From positions 84,878,148 through 84,942,147 of the forward strand of contig OZ035960.1 of assembly GCA_964034945.1 (NCBI GenBank): a DNA stretch of 64,000 nucleotides. Reading direction: 5' to 3'. Positions 11,727-22,569 of the stretch are shown here, piece after piece. Position 1 is the stretch's first letter; each line of letters starts with the position of its first letter. Under the pieces are notes generated by a model. The model worked only from the letters and a program-made list of their open reading frames with translations, was not told the DNA's origin and did not search any database. Made by a program: the position numbers and the translations under genes. This stretch comes from Chrysopilus asiliformis. Lineage: Eukaryota > Arthropoda > Insecta > Diptera > Rhagionidae.

Positions 11727-12557
11727 TTATTGATTTTTGTTTTTATTTTGAAGTATTTCATTAAAACCATTTAATATTTGAATTTGCAGCCTAGAAAATT
11801 CAATTGGCGACAAATTAGTTTCGTCTATTTGTTTTGCAAGACCATCAAAGAATAGTTGCGCCGCTGTTTTGGGTTTGTCTGGTGGTTCCGCTAGAAACTT
11901 TTTTACTACCTCGGACATTTCATTCTTTGCGTCGGACAATAGATCATCAATTTTATTTTTCTTTTTATTTGGAGGATTGGATACATTAATTGCGTCCAAT
12001 GAGTTATCCCCTAAACTCGGCTCTGACAAGTTTAATGGATCCAACGTTGCGAATGTTGAGTGATCTCCGGAGTCATTCATTGATAGGAAGCTTGTGGAAG
12101 ATTCATCGGCCCAATCTTGTGGAAAATTCCCTGATGTTCTTGAAATAAAAATAAAAATATTATTATTATAAACCCGCGGTGTCAACTGATCAATACCTTG
12201 TATTTTCCCTTTCAACATCTTTTAGAAACATGAGGTGCTCCATCCACTTCCACTTTTTTTTGGGGGGAAGCGTATCCACTGCCTGAAGCTAAATTTTCTT
12301 TTTTTATTTCTTTATTGAATTTGTCTCTTAATGTTCTCCATCTATCTTTTAATTTTTTGGCTGGAAAGAAACAGAAAATGACTTGCCTTATTAAAATTAA
12401 TTACATATGAAATAAATGCTTATTTACCTGGGATTTTTAGCTGGCTTGAAAATTCTTCGAACTTTTTATCTCGTAAGAATATATTTTTATAATGATGACT
12501 TGTTTTATCATATAAAAATTTATTATTTTTAATGAGCTCAATTAAGTTTTCCTCCAT
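11727..12557 (-). pseudogene. Harbinger H1 MADF-BESS protein
   Basis: Three exons on the minus strand. Exon 1 (from ATG 12557) holds the first half of a MADF domain (ELIKNNKFLYDKTS ... DKKFEEFSSQL) and ends at GGTAAAT. Exon 2 has LKDRWRTLRDKF and needs a one-base shift in a C6A8 run near 12255-12270 to read on into WKWMEHLMFLKDV. Exon 3 (from about 12135, after TTTCAAG) ends with a BESS-like helix (AAQLFFDGLAKQIDET) at 11727. In Harbinger elements such proteins act as DNA-binding and import partners of the transposase. The homopolymer slip probably inactivates it. Confidence 0.75.
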
Positions 12558-12994
12558 CTCGATAACTAATCAAAAATGCTTGTCAAATGTCAAACGTTTT
12601 TCTGCACTCGATTATAGTCTGTAGTCTCTTTATTGAAAGTCGCTTTTGCCAAACCCCAAGAGTCAGAATTTCACGATTGTGAATGTTCTGCGCAGGGAAA
12701 TTTGAATTCGAGATACCATGCAGCGCTGAGCTGCATGCAGAAATTACGTGTGTTTTGCTCCATATAAATCTGTGTCGCGCTGCATGCAAAATTCTGCACA
12801 TCTGTTTTCAGCATTATTGAAATTATTCATCCGTTTTGTTTATTAAAATTAGTCAATCATTTTTTAAGATTGGTGATGATGCTTCAGGTGCATCTGATTC
12901 ACCATGATATTGGTTTATCTTTAATATTTAGTTTATTGGACTGATAATTTTAATGAGCAAATTCTATTGTCATCGGGATTTGTATATATAACTC

Positions 12995-13209
12995 GCACGG
13001 GGAGGTATCACCGAGAACCAAAAACACACATAGGAGACAGGTCCGCAAAAAGATCGTATTATTTTAAAGGCCAGCACAGAAACCTAGGGTGCGACGAATC
13101 CGTGATCCACTCCGACACAGAGACCCACGAATTGATCGATAACAACCTCATAATTCAAATTACCACAGACTCTCTATCACACAGAGGTGTCAAACTTCTC
13201 ATTCAATGA
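12995..13209 (+). pseudogene. Family X glycoprotein-like gene, copy 1, C-terminus
   Basis: This is the remainder of the cytoplasmic tail: SAKRSYYFKGQHRNLG and HSDTETHELIDNNLIIQIT match the end of the protein at 47659-49017. A stop codon follows at about 13209. It lies 243 bp from the stop of the convergent ORF1 copy at 13452. Confidence 0.65.
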
Positions 13210-13451
13210 CAGAGCAAATAAACAGGTAGACACAAAAGAGCAAAATAAGACAATACAATAAATAAAATTCACAACTACTTCAGAAAAACACAAATTAAAA
13301 AAAAAAGATCCCTTAATAGGACAAATGTTTTCAGAGTATAGGAAGATATAGGATATATGGTTATATTTATAGAAAATTCAACAGTAGGTTTTCAGTATTT
13401 TTACTTTATTATTAATCCATTTGACAAAAAATCAAAAAAAATATCTCAATC
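13210..13451. other. Spacer between convergent genes of family X
   Basis: AT-rich sequence between the glycoprotein stop (+) and the ORF1 stop (-). The corresponding spacer in the complete copy is 47446-47658, about 213 bp. It probably holds the 3' ends of both transcripts, although I cannot fix poly(A) sites. Confidence 0.4.
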
Positions 13452-13857
13452 CTACCATTCGTCGATATCCGGGACGATGGGCTGGATGGAGTGAGCAGTG
13501 GAGGGGCCCAGCAAGATGAGACCAACACCCCCCAAGAAGTACCGCCAACACGGGTCAGGTACCGGTTCGTTAACTCCGCTGGACCGAAATCCATTATCCT
13601 CAGAAAACAACACAAGTAAACTGTCATGCGACAGAACACCGGTGGCGACCTCAGTCAAAAGGAAATCATCTAACTGTTGTTTAGTGATTTCGACAGCATC
13701 ATTCATTAAAGGCCCCATTAGCTATGGTCGTAAAAGGTAATATACTGCATGGGAGCAAATCATCCAGTGCACATTCATTGAATGGCAAACGAGAGGCTCA
13801 TCTGAACATAGGTAAAACTCCACTTCCTGATAATCGGGGTTGAAAAAATACTGGAAC
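13452..13857 (-). pseudogene. Family X ORF1, copy 1
   Basis: One of three copies of a protein family I do not recognise; the others are 47043-47445 (+) and 50270-50678 (-). The exon starts after a TTTTTTTTAG acceptor at 13857, in the same phase as the others. Shared blocks are VATGVLSHDSLLV, VNEPVPDPCWRYF and the acidic end PDIDEW. Where the other copies have HWIY or RWIY, this one has a TAG (about 13727-13729), a Trp-to-stop change. The rest of the frame is open. No membrane segment or known fold is evident; several Trp, Cys and His positions are conserved. Confidence 0.6.
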
Positions 13858-13925
13858 CTAAAAAAAATGATATAAACAAAAATTGAAAATTAGAAAAAAA
13901 AAAACAAAAAACTACACAATAAAAA

Positions 13926-14280
13926 TGTTGTGATCCGAGTTTAACCAAAGGAACAAAACCAATGCTTTGTACGAAAATTCTTTATTAAACACTTATTTAT
14001 CGGCTAACTTGCACTTTTCTACTTCCGATCTGTCACGGGCGACTCACTTTTACAGACTCACACCTTAACTGGTTTCTTACTTCTACCGATTGGTCTCGTC
14101 TTTTTCTGTTTATCTTGCGTTCGCTGGAGGAATGTCGAATCAGCATGTTTTACGTCGCTTAGCTGATTGTTTATCTGGCGCATATCTGATCCCTTGTCGA
14201 GTCAGCATAAATCCTTGCTTCGATCCCGTGTTGAGGCAACGTGAATTTTATGTCACGTTGAAATCAAGTGTTCATGTACG
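13926..14280 (-). mobile_element. Family X-type LTR
   Basis: Its left end, TGTTGTGATCCGAGTTTAA, matches the U5 end of the solo LTR at 55549 (TGTTGTGTTCCGAG). An AATAAA on the minus strand and a GGAATGTCGA block in the middle also fit. The right end is not clean: it dissolves into a Copia gag fragment at about 14280. No PBS follows on the inner side. It reads towards ORF1 copy 1, unlike the PPT-proximal LTRs of the other copies, so it may be a separate solo LTR. Confidence 0.5.
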
Positions 14281-14645
14281 TTAGATCCTTCTTCGATTCT
14301 CTGTAATGTGAGCTGTTGAAGCAACATCGCCTACCTGGTAGGCCCCTTCGATTGGTAAATGTTTTTCAGCTGCAACCATATTTCCCGAGATGTACTGCAA
14401 CCCTTCACCTATTTTTACTCCGAGGAATTTATGCTTAAAATGATGTCGAACTTTGCTTTGTTGTCGCTCTTCACCCACGAAACGATCGCTTCGGCATTTT
14501 CCCCCGTAGTTTCCGTCTTCACGCTTTTATCGCAAACATAACACCACGCGTCGATTTTCACCAAGATTGATTCCAATTGCATTTTCCAAGTATCGTAATT
14601 GTCCTTGGACAATGTTTCAATTCGCGAAATACTCGATAAACTCAT
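14280..14645 (-). pseudogene. Copia gag N-terminal fragment
   Basis: It starts at ATG 14645 with RIETLSKDNYDTWKMQLE, the conserved opening of insect Copia Gag. It continues in one frame through SWVKSDNKAKFDIILSIN and STSREIWLQLKNIYQSKGP. Three in-frame stops lie in the last third. Nothing of pol is attached. A related Gag opening is found in the short Copia element at 25561-27535. Confidence 0.7.
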
Positions 14646-14889
14646 TTCGATTTAGGAAAATTTCCGACACTAAACTTTTGAAAATGTTCCTGCGATTTTA
14701 CACATATGGATAAATTCTGTCTTGCTGAGTGTCTCGCTTAGCGTTTTATAGGCCGTCGTCGATTTATGACATGGATCAAATTCAAAACCCCATAGTAATC
14801 TAACTTAAAACCTTATAAATGTTTATTTTTATTTGGCGGGTTTGGTTTTGACATTTGAGTTTTGTTTATTTTGTGATTGTTGGTGTTGA
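14646..14889. other. Unassigned spacer
   Basis: I see no coding or repeat signal between the Copia fragment and the Gypsy integrase remnant. Confidence 0.35.
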
Positions 14890-15880
14890 TCGCGGCTAAA
14901 TCATGAAAGGTAACCTTTTATGTTATATTTCATAATTTTCCTTTGATTAGTACTGGTCCAAACTGAGTTCTTTTTACGGCTACCAAATCATTTAACTTAT
15001 ACTTGGTTGCTTCCTTACGCCTTCGGTCGTACCAAAGTATATTTTTTCCTTTTGAATTTTGGAAAAGCTTCTCGCCGAATTCGATCTCGGCTCTTATCTA
15101 ATTGCAAAGCATACTTCTGCTCTAGAATTTGCTTAGGGTCTCCTGCTCCTGTAAGTTTCATTTCGAGTCCGGTCAGTATTTAAAGGTGACCACAGGAATT
15201 GGTGAACCTGGTCAACATGCTTGTACCACGCTTTTGGATCTTCAAGACACCTCTTGGTCAACATTGGTATCACAATTCGGTTTACTCTTTCAATTTGTCC
15301 ATTATCACATGGCACTCCCGTCGTTATCAACAAGTGCTTAATATTCTCTTTCTCGCAGTATTCTTTGAAGCGGTTGTAAGTAAAGGCACTACCTCGATCA
15401 GGGACGATACAGTCCGGATTTTTCAAGATTGATGCCTGCTTTGTTAGTTTATCGATGACTTCTTCGGCATTGGTGGTGCGCGTCGAGTACAACCAAACGA
15501 ACTTAGAAAATCCATCGATCCCCGCAAAGATGTTTTACTTACAACGAATTGTTTGTGGCACCATCAGTAGGTTTTTGTCAGGATCTTTGTACATGATCTC
15601 GTTTTTAGGTAATAATTCATGTACGGCTTTTCACGCAGAACTTCTTTAATCGCGGAAATCAAGTTGTCTTCCTTTTGTGCTTCAGCTATTCGATGAGTTA
15701 AACAACTGTTGTCTTCGACCTATAATACAATTCTGCTCAACGCGTCGATGTGCTTCGTTTTTTGTCCAGTCCGGTGCTCTATGTCGTAATTGAAATCTTG
15801 TAGCTACATCGCCCAACGAGCTACTCTCAAGGGTACATCTTTCTTGTTCAATGTCATTGTAAACGCATTTGTCGTGTCCA
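14890..15880 (-). pseudogene. Gypsy RNase H-integrase remnant
   Basis: From right to left on the minus strand: the end of RNase H (LNKKDVPLRVARWA, TGQKTKHIDALSRI), a degraded linker, the integrase catalytic core (CIVPDRGSAFTYNRFKEYC ... GQIERVNR, keeping a D and the final E) and the C-terminal part (VAVKRTQFG-like, frame-shifted). At least four frame breaks occur. It is Gypsy group, different in sequence from the copies at 1608 and 49276. Confidence 0.75.
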
Positions 15881-16140
15881 TGTAGTAGTTATTTATTACT
15901 ACGATTATTAATCACTTAACAAGGATTCAATTAAGATTGTACTAACTACTGGTTTACTTTACACAAGAATAACTGATTTTACTTTTACAAGAGACAAACT
16001 GTTTTTACTTATTAAAAGATAAACTGTTTTTACTTCCTTTTCACTAAAATTTCTTACTTAAATATCTATTGGCGATCGTTGTAGGCGGATCCACGTCTTC
16101 TGGCCATCTCTACGAGACAGACACCTTGCTTTTTTAATAT
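15881..16140. other. Possible LTR remnant with short repeats
   Basis: There are repeated ACTGTTTTTACTT / AACTG words and an inverted TAGTAGTTATTTATTACTAC. The texture resembles the U5 side of the solo LTR at 50790-51340, but I could not align it with confidence. Confidence 0.3.
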
Positions 16141-16165
16141 AACATTATAAATTTTAAACTCGTAT

Positions 16166-18637
16166 TTATTGATTCCCGGTTTTACATTTCAATTCATTTT
16201 CCACGTATATTGCAATTAAAAGAAATCCAAAATTCCATAACATGACCTTTTCGGCGTCAAAAAAATCAACATCATTATTTAATATATAAAATTCTGGCGG
16301 TAATTTATATATAAATTCATTTTCACTATTATTGTATTTCAAAAGTTTATTTGAATTTAATTCAATTGCATCTTCGATTGAATTAAATATTAACCGTGGT
16401 TTAAAATCACAACTATCGAAATTAACACAATTCACAGCGAAATTTTCCAATTTTGTTTTTGTTCATGTGAAGTCATCGAATGTTTGGTAGTTTCGACTTC
16501 CTCAATGGTCCAAAACTTCTGTAATTGATCTTCGATACTGTCACAATTCTCTGCAAGACCGATGCCACAGAATTGTGCTGGAGCATTGGATGATGTGGCC
16601 TTACCCAATACAATCCATCCGAAGGTTGTGTTCTGCAATGTTGGTAAATCTGCGTCAATCTTCATCTGTCCGATTGTCATTAACTGGCTGTAAATTTCCG
16701 CACCGAGCAACAAATCAATGGACTTAGACTTATAGAATTCTTTGTCGGCGAGTTGTATGTTTTGGGGATTTGGCATTGCTCCACCTGAATGTCCTTTGTT
16801 GGCTGGTATGACGCTATCTGCGGAAGAACAAATGCCTCTATGTTCGCTGTGTAGTTGGTCTCAAGTGATTTAATTTTTATGTTGACTCTACATTGAATTT
16901 TGACTTGGTGATCTCCGATGCCAGCTAATTGTAAGTGCTCCATCTCCACCTTGACTGCCAAACTTTTGTAGAGCTTCTCTGTTACGAAGTTAAGTTGGGA
17001 TCCGGAGTCCAGTATGGCGCGACAATTTATCTTCTGACTACTTCTATTGTAGACGTGGACAGAAGCTGTTGCAAGAAACACAAAATATGCGTTTGTTTCT
17101 TGTAGGTTTCGGACCGATAGATTCGTGGCCGTACCTTGTCCTTGAGATGATCGACTGATCTGAGTAACGTCAGCCTCTGTAGAGATGTACAACAGCCTGT
17201 TGTGGCGCTTGTTGCATTTTAGACAACATCCTGAGCGGCAATTGGCGAACGTGTGGTCACCTTTTAAGCAGTTAATACAAAGCTTTAGCTTCTTTACTTG
17301 CCTTAATCGCTCGACTGGTGATAGTTTAGTGAAATCGGGACAGGCGTAACTGTGATGATCGCTTCTCTTGCACATCGAGCATTTCATGGAGTTTGATGTG
17401 AGCAAGCTGTGTCCCTTCTTAGTTGTTTTTGAAACTACCCGTGGTCAGGTCTCTCCTTACGCTCTACCGACTCTAGTGTTTGGAATCTAGTTTCGATGAA
17501 CTTGAAGAATGTGTCTAGACCTGGAATCTCCTTAGGGTTGCTAAGGAATTGCTCAAGCAATCGATGAGTTTCGGCGCTCACCTTGTGTAATAGGATGTGG
17601 AGCACCAGCGCTCCCCATTCCTTGGTTGGAACACCAAGATTCTGGATTGCCAGTAGAGCTTCCTTGGTGGTATCATGGATATGCTTTAAGGAGGATGCAG
17701 TTTCAAAAGTCATTGGCGATTGCGACAAAAGTTTATTTAATAATGCGGCAACGAGCATTCGCTGATTGTGCACTAATTGCTTATAGATGTCGTGAAACTG
17801 TTGCCACTTCAAATAGTTGCCATCAAACTTCGGGATTGATATCTTCGGCAGCTTTAGCTGATTATTGCGTACTATCTCTGCGCCAGTAGTGGATTGGTTT
17901 ATTTCACCCCTTTCTTGTAGAGTGAGTAGAGTTTCTTGACAGCGGGCCTCCATCTCTGAGTAGTAATCCTCATTATAATCCAATGGATTTTCGCCAATTA
18001 ATAAAATTTCGGAATGTAGCTCAGAAATTTTCTGCCAATAGTCCATTATAAAATTGAGCTTCAGCTTGTAGTAAGAATGAGAGTGGGCTTGGTTGATATC
18101 AACTTCGATAGCACGAATAAATCTTTCTAAGGCTGCCATGGATACCTTTTGTTTGCGGATTAACCTCTATTGTTCCTCATCGAAATTGCCCTCGCCATTT
18201 TTTACTTGTTTTTCTTCTGCTGGATTCGTGCATCCTGCACTAAAGCCTTCCTTGACGGTGTATTCGCTGACCGTCGCTTTGGCTTGATCTCCAGTACTTG
18301 TGTTGTCGTTACTACTACACTTGCTGATAGTAGTCAGTACCACTGCTTTGAATTCCTCATAAAGCTTCTTAACTTGCGAGAAGTATCCTTGTGTGAAATA
18401 TAGGTGATCCATATTGGTCCCTTTATATATGGACATGGACCCGTCATTATCTTCAAATGCTGACCACAGCTTTTCCCATTCTTCTAGTTTTGATTGAAGA
18501 TACTCTGATTTCCATCGGGATGGACCATCCTTCTTGTAGTTGGACCATAATCTCTCGATGGTCTTTCCGAAACTTGTCTGCTGAGAAGCTAATTCCTCTA
18601 AAGTTGCCATGATGTCATTGTAAAACGCTGCTAACAC
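16166..18637 (-). pseudogene. BEL/Pao gag-protease remnant
   Basis: Gag starts at 18637; an in-frame TAG lies at about 18167. The same frame continues (IKLP-like LPKISIPKFDGNYLKWQ, GVPTKEWGALVLHILL) to 17435. A frameshift leads to a zinc-knuckle block (CSMCKRSDHHSYAC, CINCLKGDHTFANC, CLKCNKRH) and a retropepsin-like protease (CRAILDSGSQLNF) ending at 16680. A third frame (16776-16432) holds the region after the protease. RT onwards is missing. The last stretch (16450-16166) has a hydrophobic end, LWNFGFLLIAIYV, and could be a different gene end joined by deletion. A BEL primer-binding site and LTR lie directly upstream. Confidence 0.8.
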
Positions 18638-18712
18638 TACGGTTGCTGATCACGTTGTTGTATGATTGTTTGTTGAACGTTGCTAGGCACTACGGTTGCT
18701 AACCACGCTGAA

Positions 18713-18730
18713 ATCACGTCGGGGTCACCA
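18713..18730 (-). promoter_or_regulatory. Primer-binding site of the BEL element
   Basis: Minus-strand TGGTGACCCCGACGTGAT stands just downstream of the LTR end and upstream of gag. A site starting TGG and of this sequence is typical of BEL/Pao retrotransposons, where it primes minus-strand DNA synthesis from a tRNA. Confidence 0.75.
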
Positions 18731-18734
18731 TAAA

Positions 18735-19190
18735 TGTCCAAATACCCTATTGTACCTTGTACCTGGAGTCCGCTGTAGATCTGGGATCGTTTCCCTTCTT
18801 GCGGTTTTACAATACTATTTCACTGCTGTGAATTAATGAACCACTGTCCATATAATGATAGACTTGTTAATTGTTAAAAACGAATGAGTTTATTTCAATG
18901 ATTTAAAACTAACTAACTGTTAACACAGTTTACAACGATATTTATATCTACTTATGACTAAACATTATTTTGGGAAGTATATTTTAGTAAGTACAAAGTT
19001 TGTAAATACTTAACGTCTAACGAACGCGTGCCATGCGATTATATAACAATTGGAAAGCGACATAATTGTAATTGTTTGCGGAAGTAGAAATGTGAAGCAA
19101 GCAATTTGCCCAGTAGGTTCAAGTGCAGCTGATGAAGAAATTTGCTGATGTTGATTCTTATTGCACTTGAACAGTTTAAATTTAAAACAT
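18735..19190 (-). mobile_element. 5' LTR of the BEL element
   Basis: It is bounded on the inside by GGACA, four bases before the primer site. On the minus strand it has a GATATAAATATC TATA-like box near 18940. The outer end should be a TG near 19190, but the dispersed repeat that starts there shares the word AACATAACAAAAGCT with its other copies, so the exact start is uncertain. No matching 3' LTR is left in the window. Confidence 0.6.
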
Positions 19191-19196
19191 AACAAA

Positions 19197-19603
19197 AGCT
19201 ATAATTGCCAATCTGGCAATTATTGAAAACCCGTATGGTGATTTAAGTGAATGGCGAACAGTTTTATCAAAATTCCACTATGAAGTCAAACTTTCCAATA
19301 AGATTTTTTAAAATTTGTTCCAATCGGATTTTGATGTATGGGAGTTTTATGTAGTATAATATCCTGAATAACTTTTGTTCTTGGACTATTTTGATAAGAT
19401 GCACCGTTTTTGAGATATTCGCAAAAATCGTTTTCGTTCGTATGGGGGGTACCCCCCCTAATGGTCCATTTTTGCCCATTAACGAACTTAGCCTCGCATT
19501 TTACGAAAAACGGATCTGCGCAAAATTTCAAGTCTCTAGCTCAAACCGTGCGCCCGCAATCCGCGCCACAGACAGACAGACGGACAGACAGACAGACGGA
19601 CGG

Positions 19604-19634
<31 letters not shown>

Positions 19635-19775
19635 GACGGACATGCTAAATTCAACTTTTTTTATCATTCTAAACACACTGGTGTAATTCATTTTTTTGTG
19701 CGATGACGGGATCTTGGCGTTACAAACGGTAAGGCAAAGTTAATATACCCTTTGGTTTCACCATACGGGTATAAA
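19197..19775. repeat. Dispersed repeat, copy 1, with GACA/GACG microsatellite
   Basis: It opens with the palindrome ATAATTGCCAATCTGGCAATTAT, passes a GGGGGGTACCCCCCC block (about 19445) and a GACAGACAGACGGACGG array (about 19567-19642), and ends with CACCATACGGGTATAAA. Two further copies lie at 39655-40477 and 40478-40790 in the same orientation. Apparent open frames of repeated T-D-R-Q are only the microsatellite. The type resembles short dispersed repeats common in fly genomes. I see no transposition gene. Confidence 0.7.
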
Positions 19776-19978
19776 AACATTCCACAATATTTAATACAGA
19801 TTTAATAAGATGATCTAAATTCATTAAGGAATTAATATGTTTAAACCACAAATATTTTAACAGTGGAATTTCTTGTTCCGTTTTATAAAAAATAAAACAG
19901 TTACCTGACACAACGCATCATTCCCCACAATCACATCATATAATCCAGCAAAAATTAGGATTTAACCTCTAAAAAATC

Positions 19979-20840
19979 CTAGTTAACTGGATTTTTGCAC
20001 ATACCTTTGTTATGTGCGTACGCAACTTCTACTTTCTTCATCACTTCATCTGTAGATGAAATGATGGACGCAGGAAAAGTTGCGCCCGCGTCGGAAGTCT
20101 TTTCCAACACTTCCGACCCGGACGCAACTTCTACTTCCTTCATCACAAATTGCATTTTGTCTTGCATTAAAATATTAAAATCTTTAATTTCTTTTTTAAT
20201 ATCTTTTAACGTTTCTATAATGATTTTAGTATTGTCCTCACTTTTTTTTAACTGTTTCCAGTAATTTTTCTTCCACTGTGATCTTCCTTTTTCTTTTTGG
20301 GAATGGGAGTTGAACTTGGACTTCAGCTTGGATTTGAGCTTGGACTTGCTCGTCGTTTGCAACGTCAGCTTCCATTTCAACGTCTATAAAATTTTTACTG
20401 ACTCCAAAGGCTATTGTGTTTGAAATACCTTGAATCGAAGATTGCGCTTCGATCACTTCTATAGCCCCTTCTTCAAATTCGGTCAGTTTTAGTAATTTAG
20501 GAGTTCCGCCCCCTGTCCTCTGACGTTCCACATAATTTTTCCTGCTCTTCGATTTAGCACTATTTTTTAAATCGTACCATACCTTGAATAATAAGGAAAA
20601 CATATAATTAAACATATCATATAATAACCTTTAAATTTTTTCATACCCTCTTCCACGATTCCATATTTTTATAGTCGGTGGGCCAATGGAATTTAACTTT
20701 TCTGCGAGCTCTGTCTATAACGATTTCATTTCAGCTCTCCCATGCATGTTGTTCAGCTGATTTTGTACCAAACCCGGATGCACTTCCATAAACTCAATTA
20801 TTGCCTTGAATTGCACTGCGCTTGTTTTTCTTTCCCTATA
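19979..20840 (-). pseudogene. Harbinger-type Myb/SANT protein
   Basis: The first exon part (about 20840-20650) reads KKTSAVQFKAIIEFMEVHP ... ELAEKLNSIGPPTIKIW, with a stop just before TELAEK. A short intron (GGTATGAAA ... ) leads to 20615-20238 with KVWYDLKNSAKSKSRKNY and RTGGGTP, and the frame continues shifted to 19979. This is the Myb/SANT-like domain of NAIF1-type accessory proteins of Harbinger transposons, followed by a charged tail with Q/V repeats. No transposase frame accompanies it. Confidence 0.65.
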
Positions 20841-21353
20841 AAAATATATTTCCACTAAATTATTAAACCTTATCACCAAACAACTATTTTATATTAACAT
20901 TTATACAATAAACTATTCATTTTTATATTAATTAATTCAAATAAATAATAGTTATAAGGCTAATATATAAAAAAAATACATTTATACTTACATTTTGGTT
21001 CACTTTTCAACACGTCACGCTTTCTCACATGAACTTTTCTTTGTGAGTAAAATGTAGCTCTAATTTAGAGTCAAAATGGCGTACAGAAAATCAAAATTTC
21101 TAAAATTTAGACAATCTGATACTGAAATGACAATATTCTAGTACAAAAATTGTATCAATCATGACTCAGAGATGGCGCTAACTTCGCGTTTTCCTCTAAC
21201 TTAAAATGCTCTAAAAGTTAGAGTGTTTGGTGTTACGGAATACCAAACCACTCTCAATTTAGATTTTAGACTCTAAATTCTAACTCTAAATCGTTACGGA
21301 ATCCCACCATGAATTTAAACAAAATTTTACATTAAATTTTTCGTAAATACCAG
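20841..21353. other. AT-rich flank of the Myb gene
   Basis: It has an intron-like stretch and, around 21225-21300, a set of inverted words (GTTACGGAAT ... GTTACGGAATCCCACC) that could be the right end of the element carrying the Myb gene. I found no matching left end. Confidence 0.35.
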
Positions 21354-22560
21354 GGGGCCAATTCTCGAAACGTTTCGGATTTTTCGTTACGTTACGGATT
21401 ACGAATCTCGCCGAAATGTTTTTTCCGTAATCCAAATCCGAAACGTTCGAAAGATCGTATTCTGGTAACGAAACGTTTATGTTTCGGAATTATATTCACC
21501 AAATTCACCTCATTCCGAAATATACGTAGAATAGAGCTGTCAAAATGAAAATATTTGACTAGTTTTGTTTTGTTTATATTTTTGACTATTGTTTGACTCG
21601 TATTGGAACAATACTTTACTAATTTTAATAATAATTAATAATATTTGACTAGTGTTCAATGTAAGTAATAGTGTATTATGAGTAATTTTTGTTTATTTGG
21701 TGATTTTAACGTTTGTTATTGTTCTTAAAAAACCCTATTTAGCAAAATTCTAGAATGGATGAATTAGCTTGGCTCTTCACGGATGCCTGAGACCACAACT
21801 CTTGCGCAGTTTTCCTCGTGAAATTTGATGAGAACTTTGCTTTTCGTAAGTTTTCATTTTGCTCGAGAAAATCGAGCAGCGCTTCTTTTTGAGCTATTGA
21901 TGTTGAAACACTCATTTCGATTACTCATTGACAGAGTACTGCGAAAACAGTTAAATTCGTGAAATAATCTAAATCAATTTTTGACTATTTCAATAAAAAA
22001 GAATAATTGTTTTTGTCTCACGTTTTCTTTTTATCAGAGTACGGTTTTTTTTCTATGGATAAAAAATTTCAATACCAAACAATGAAAGCAATATTTGCCA
22101 GGGGACAATCGTTTTCATAGACATTTTTTTTATTTGTATTTCATTCTTTTGCGATAATTTCGTGAACGAATTTTATTTTTCCATTTTTTTCCACTTTTCC
22201 ATTTCATAATACGAGAATGGAGAAATAAAGTGAATTAAAACCAAAATTCACGATTAAAATTATGCCCGCATCGAATAACAATAAACAACGGACGCGAAAC
22301 GATAACTCAAAGCACACAAATGTTTCGAAAAGTAACATCTGGACGTTTCGGATGGATCCGAAACGTAATGTTTTGTTATGTTTCGGATATTTCCGTAATC
22401 TAAGTTCGAGAATGCGGTTTCGTGTAAAGTGGTGAATTGCTTCGTAATGTTTGAGACGTCATTTGGAGCAATATAGGCGGTACGTACACCATATAGAGGT
22501 ATTTTTCCACTGCACCACAAACGTTTCGGAAAAATCCGAAACGTTTCGAGAATAGGCCCC
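21354..22560. mobile_element. 1.2-kb TIR element with GGGGCC ends
   Basis: The inverted ends start GGGGCCAATTCTCGAAACGT and GGGGCCTATTCTCGAAACGT and are about 35 bp long, with one or two mismatches. They are flanked by the 3-bp duplication CAG (21351-21353 and 22561-22563). CGTTTCGG words recur in both subterminal regions. The length and 3-bp duplication fit a non-autonomous Harbinger-type element, and one Myb-like exon survives inside. It is inserted in the intron or exon edge of the unknown gene at 22570-22870. Confidence 0.75.
21739..21915 (-). CDS. Short Myb/SANT-like ORF
   Basis: 58 codons from ATG 21915 to TAA. The stretch IAQKEALLDFLEQNENLRKA followed by AQELWSQ resembles the first half of the Myb/SANT-like domain of Harbinger accessory proteins. 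The second half is not present, so it is either an internal deletion remnant or a first exon. Confidence 0.45.
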   Translation of the reverse strand: MSVSTSIAQKEALLDFLEQNENLRKAKFSSNFTRKTAQELWSQASVKSQANSSILEFC

Positions 22561-22569
22561 CAGGTCCTT

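Larger units (their letters stand above)
10317..12813. mobile_element. PIF/Harbinger transposon H1 (2.5 kb)
   Basis: The ends are inverted repeats starting TGCTGGAAACAGATGTGCAG and TGCTGAAAACAGATGTGCAG, continuing with GCATGCAGC. They are flanked by the Harbinger-type duplication TTA (10314-10316 and 12814-12816). Inside are two convergent genes, a DDE transposase on plus and a MADF-BESS protein on minus, as in the second copy at 59429. Stops and frameshifts make it non-autonomous. It splits a family X glycoprotein copy. Confidence 0.85.

Noticed and set aside
14281..14478. Separate 65-codon gene (HLPIEGAYQVGDVAS)
   Set aside because: It is an off-frame reading of the Copia gag fragment, whose true frame continues with three stops.
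19567..19642. CRISPR-like short repeats
   Set aside because: A microsatellite in a eukaryotic dispersed repeat; no spacer structure.
19391..19706. Open frames of repeated T-D-R-Q/T-D-G
   Set aside because: They are translations of the GACA/GACG microsatellite; the other repeat copies do not keep the frame.
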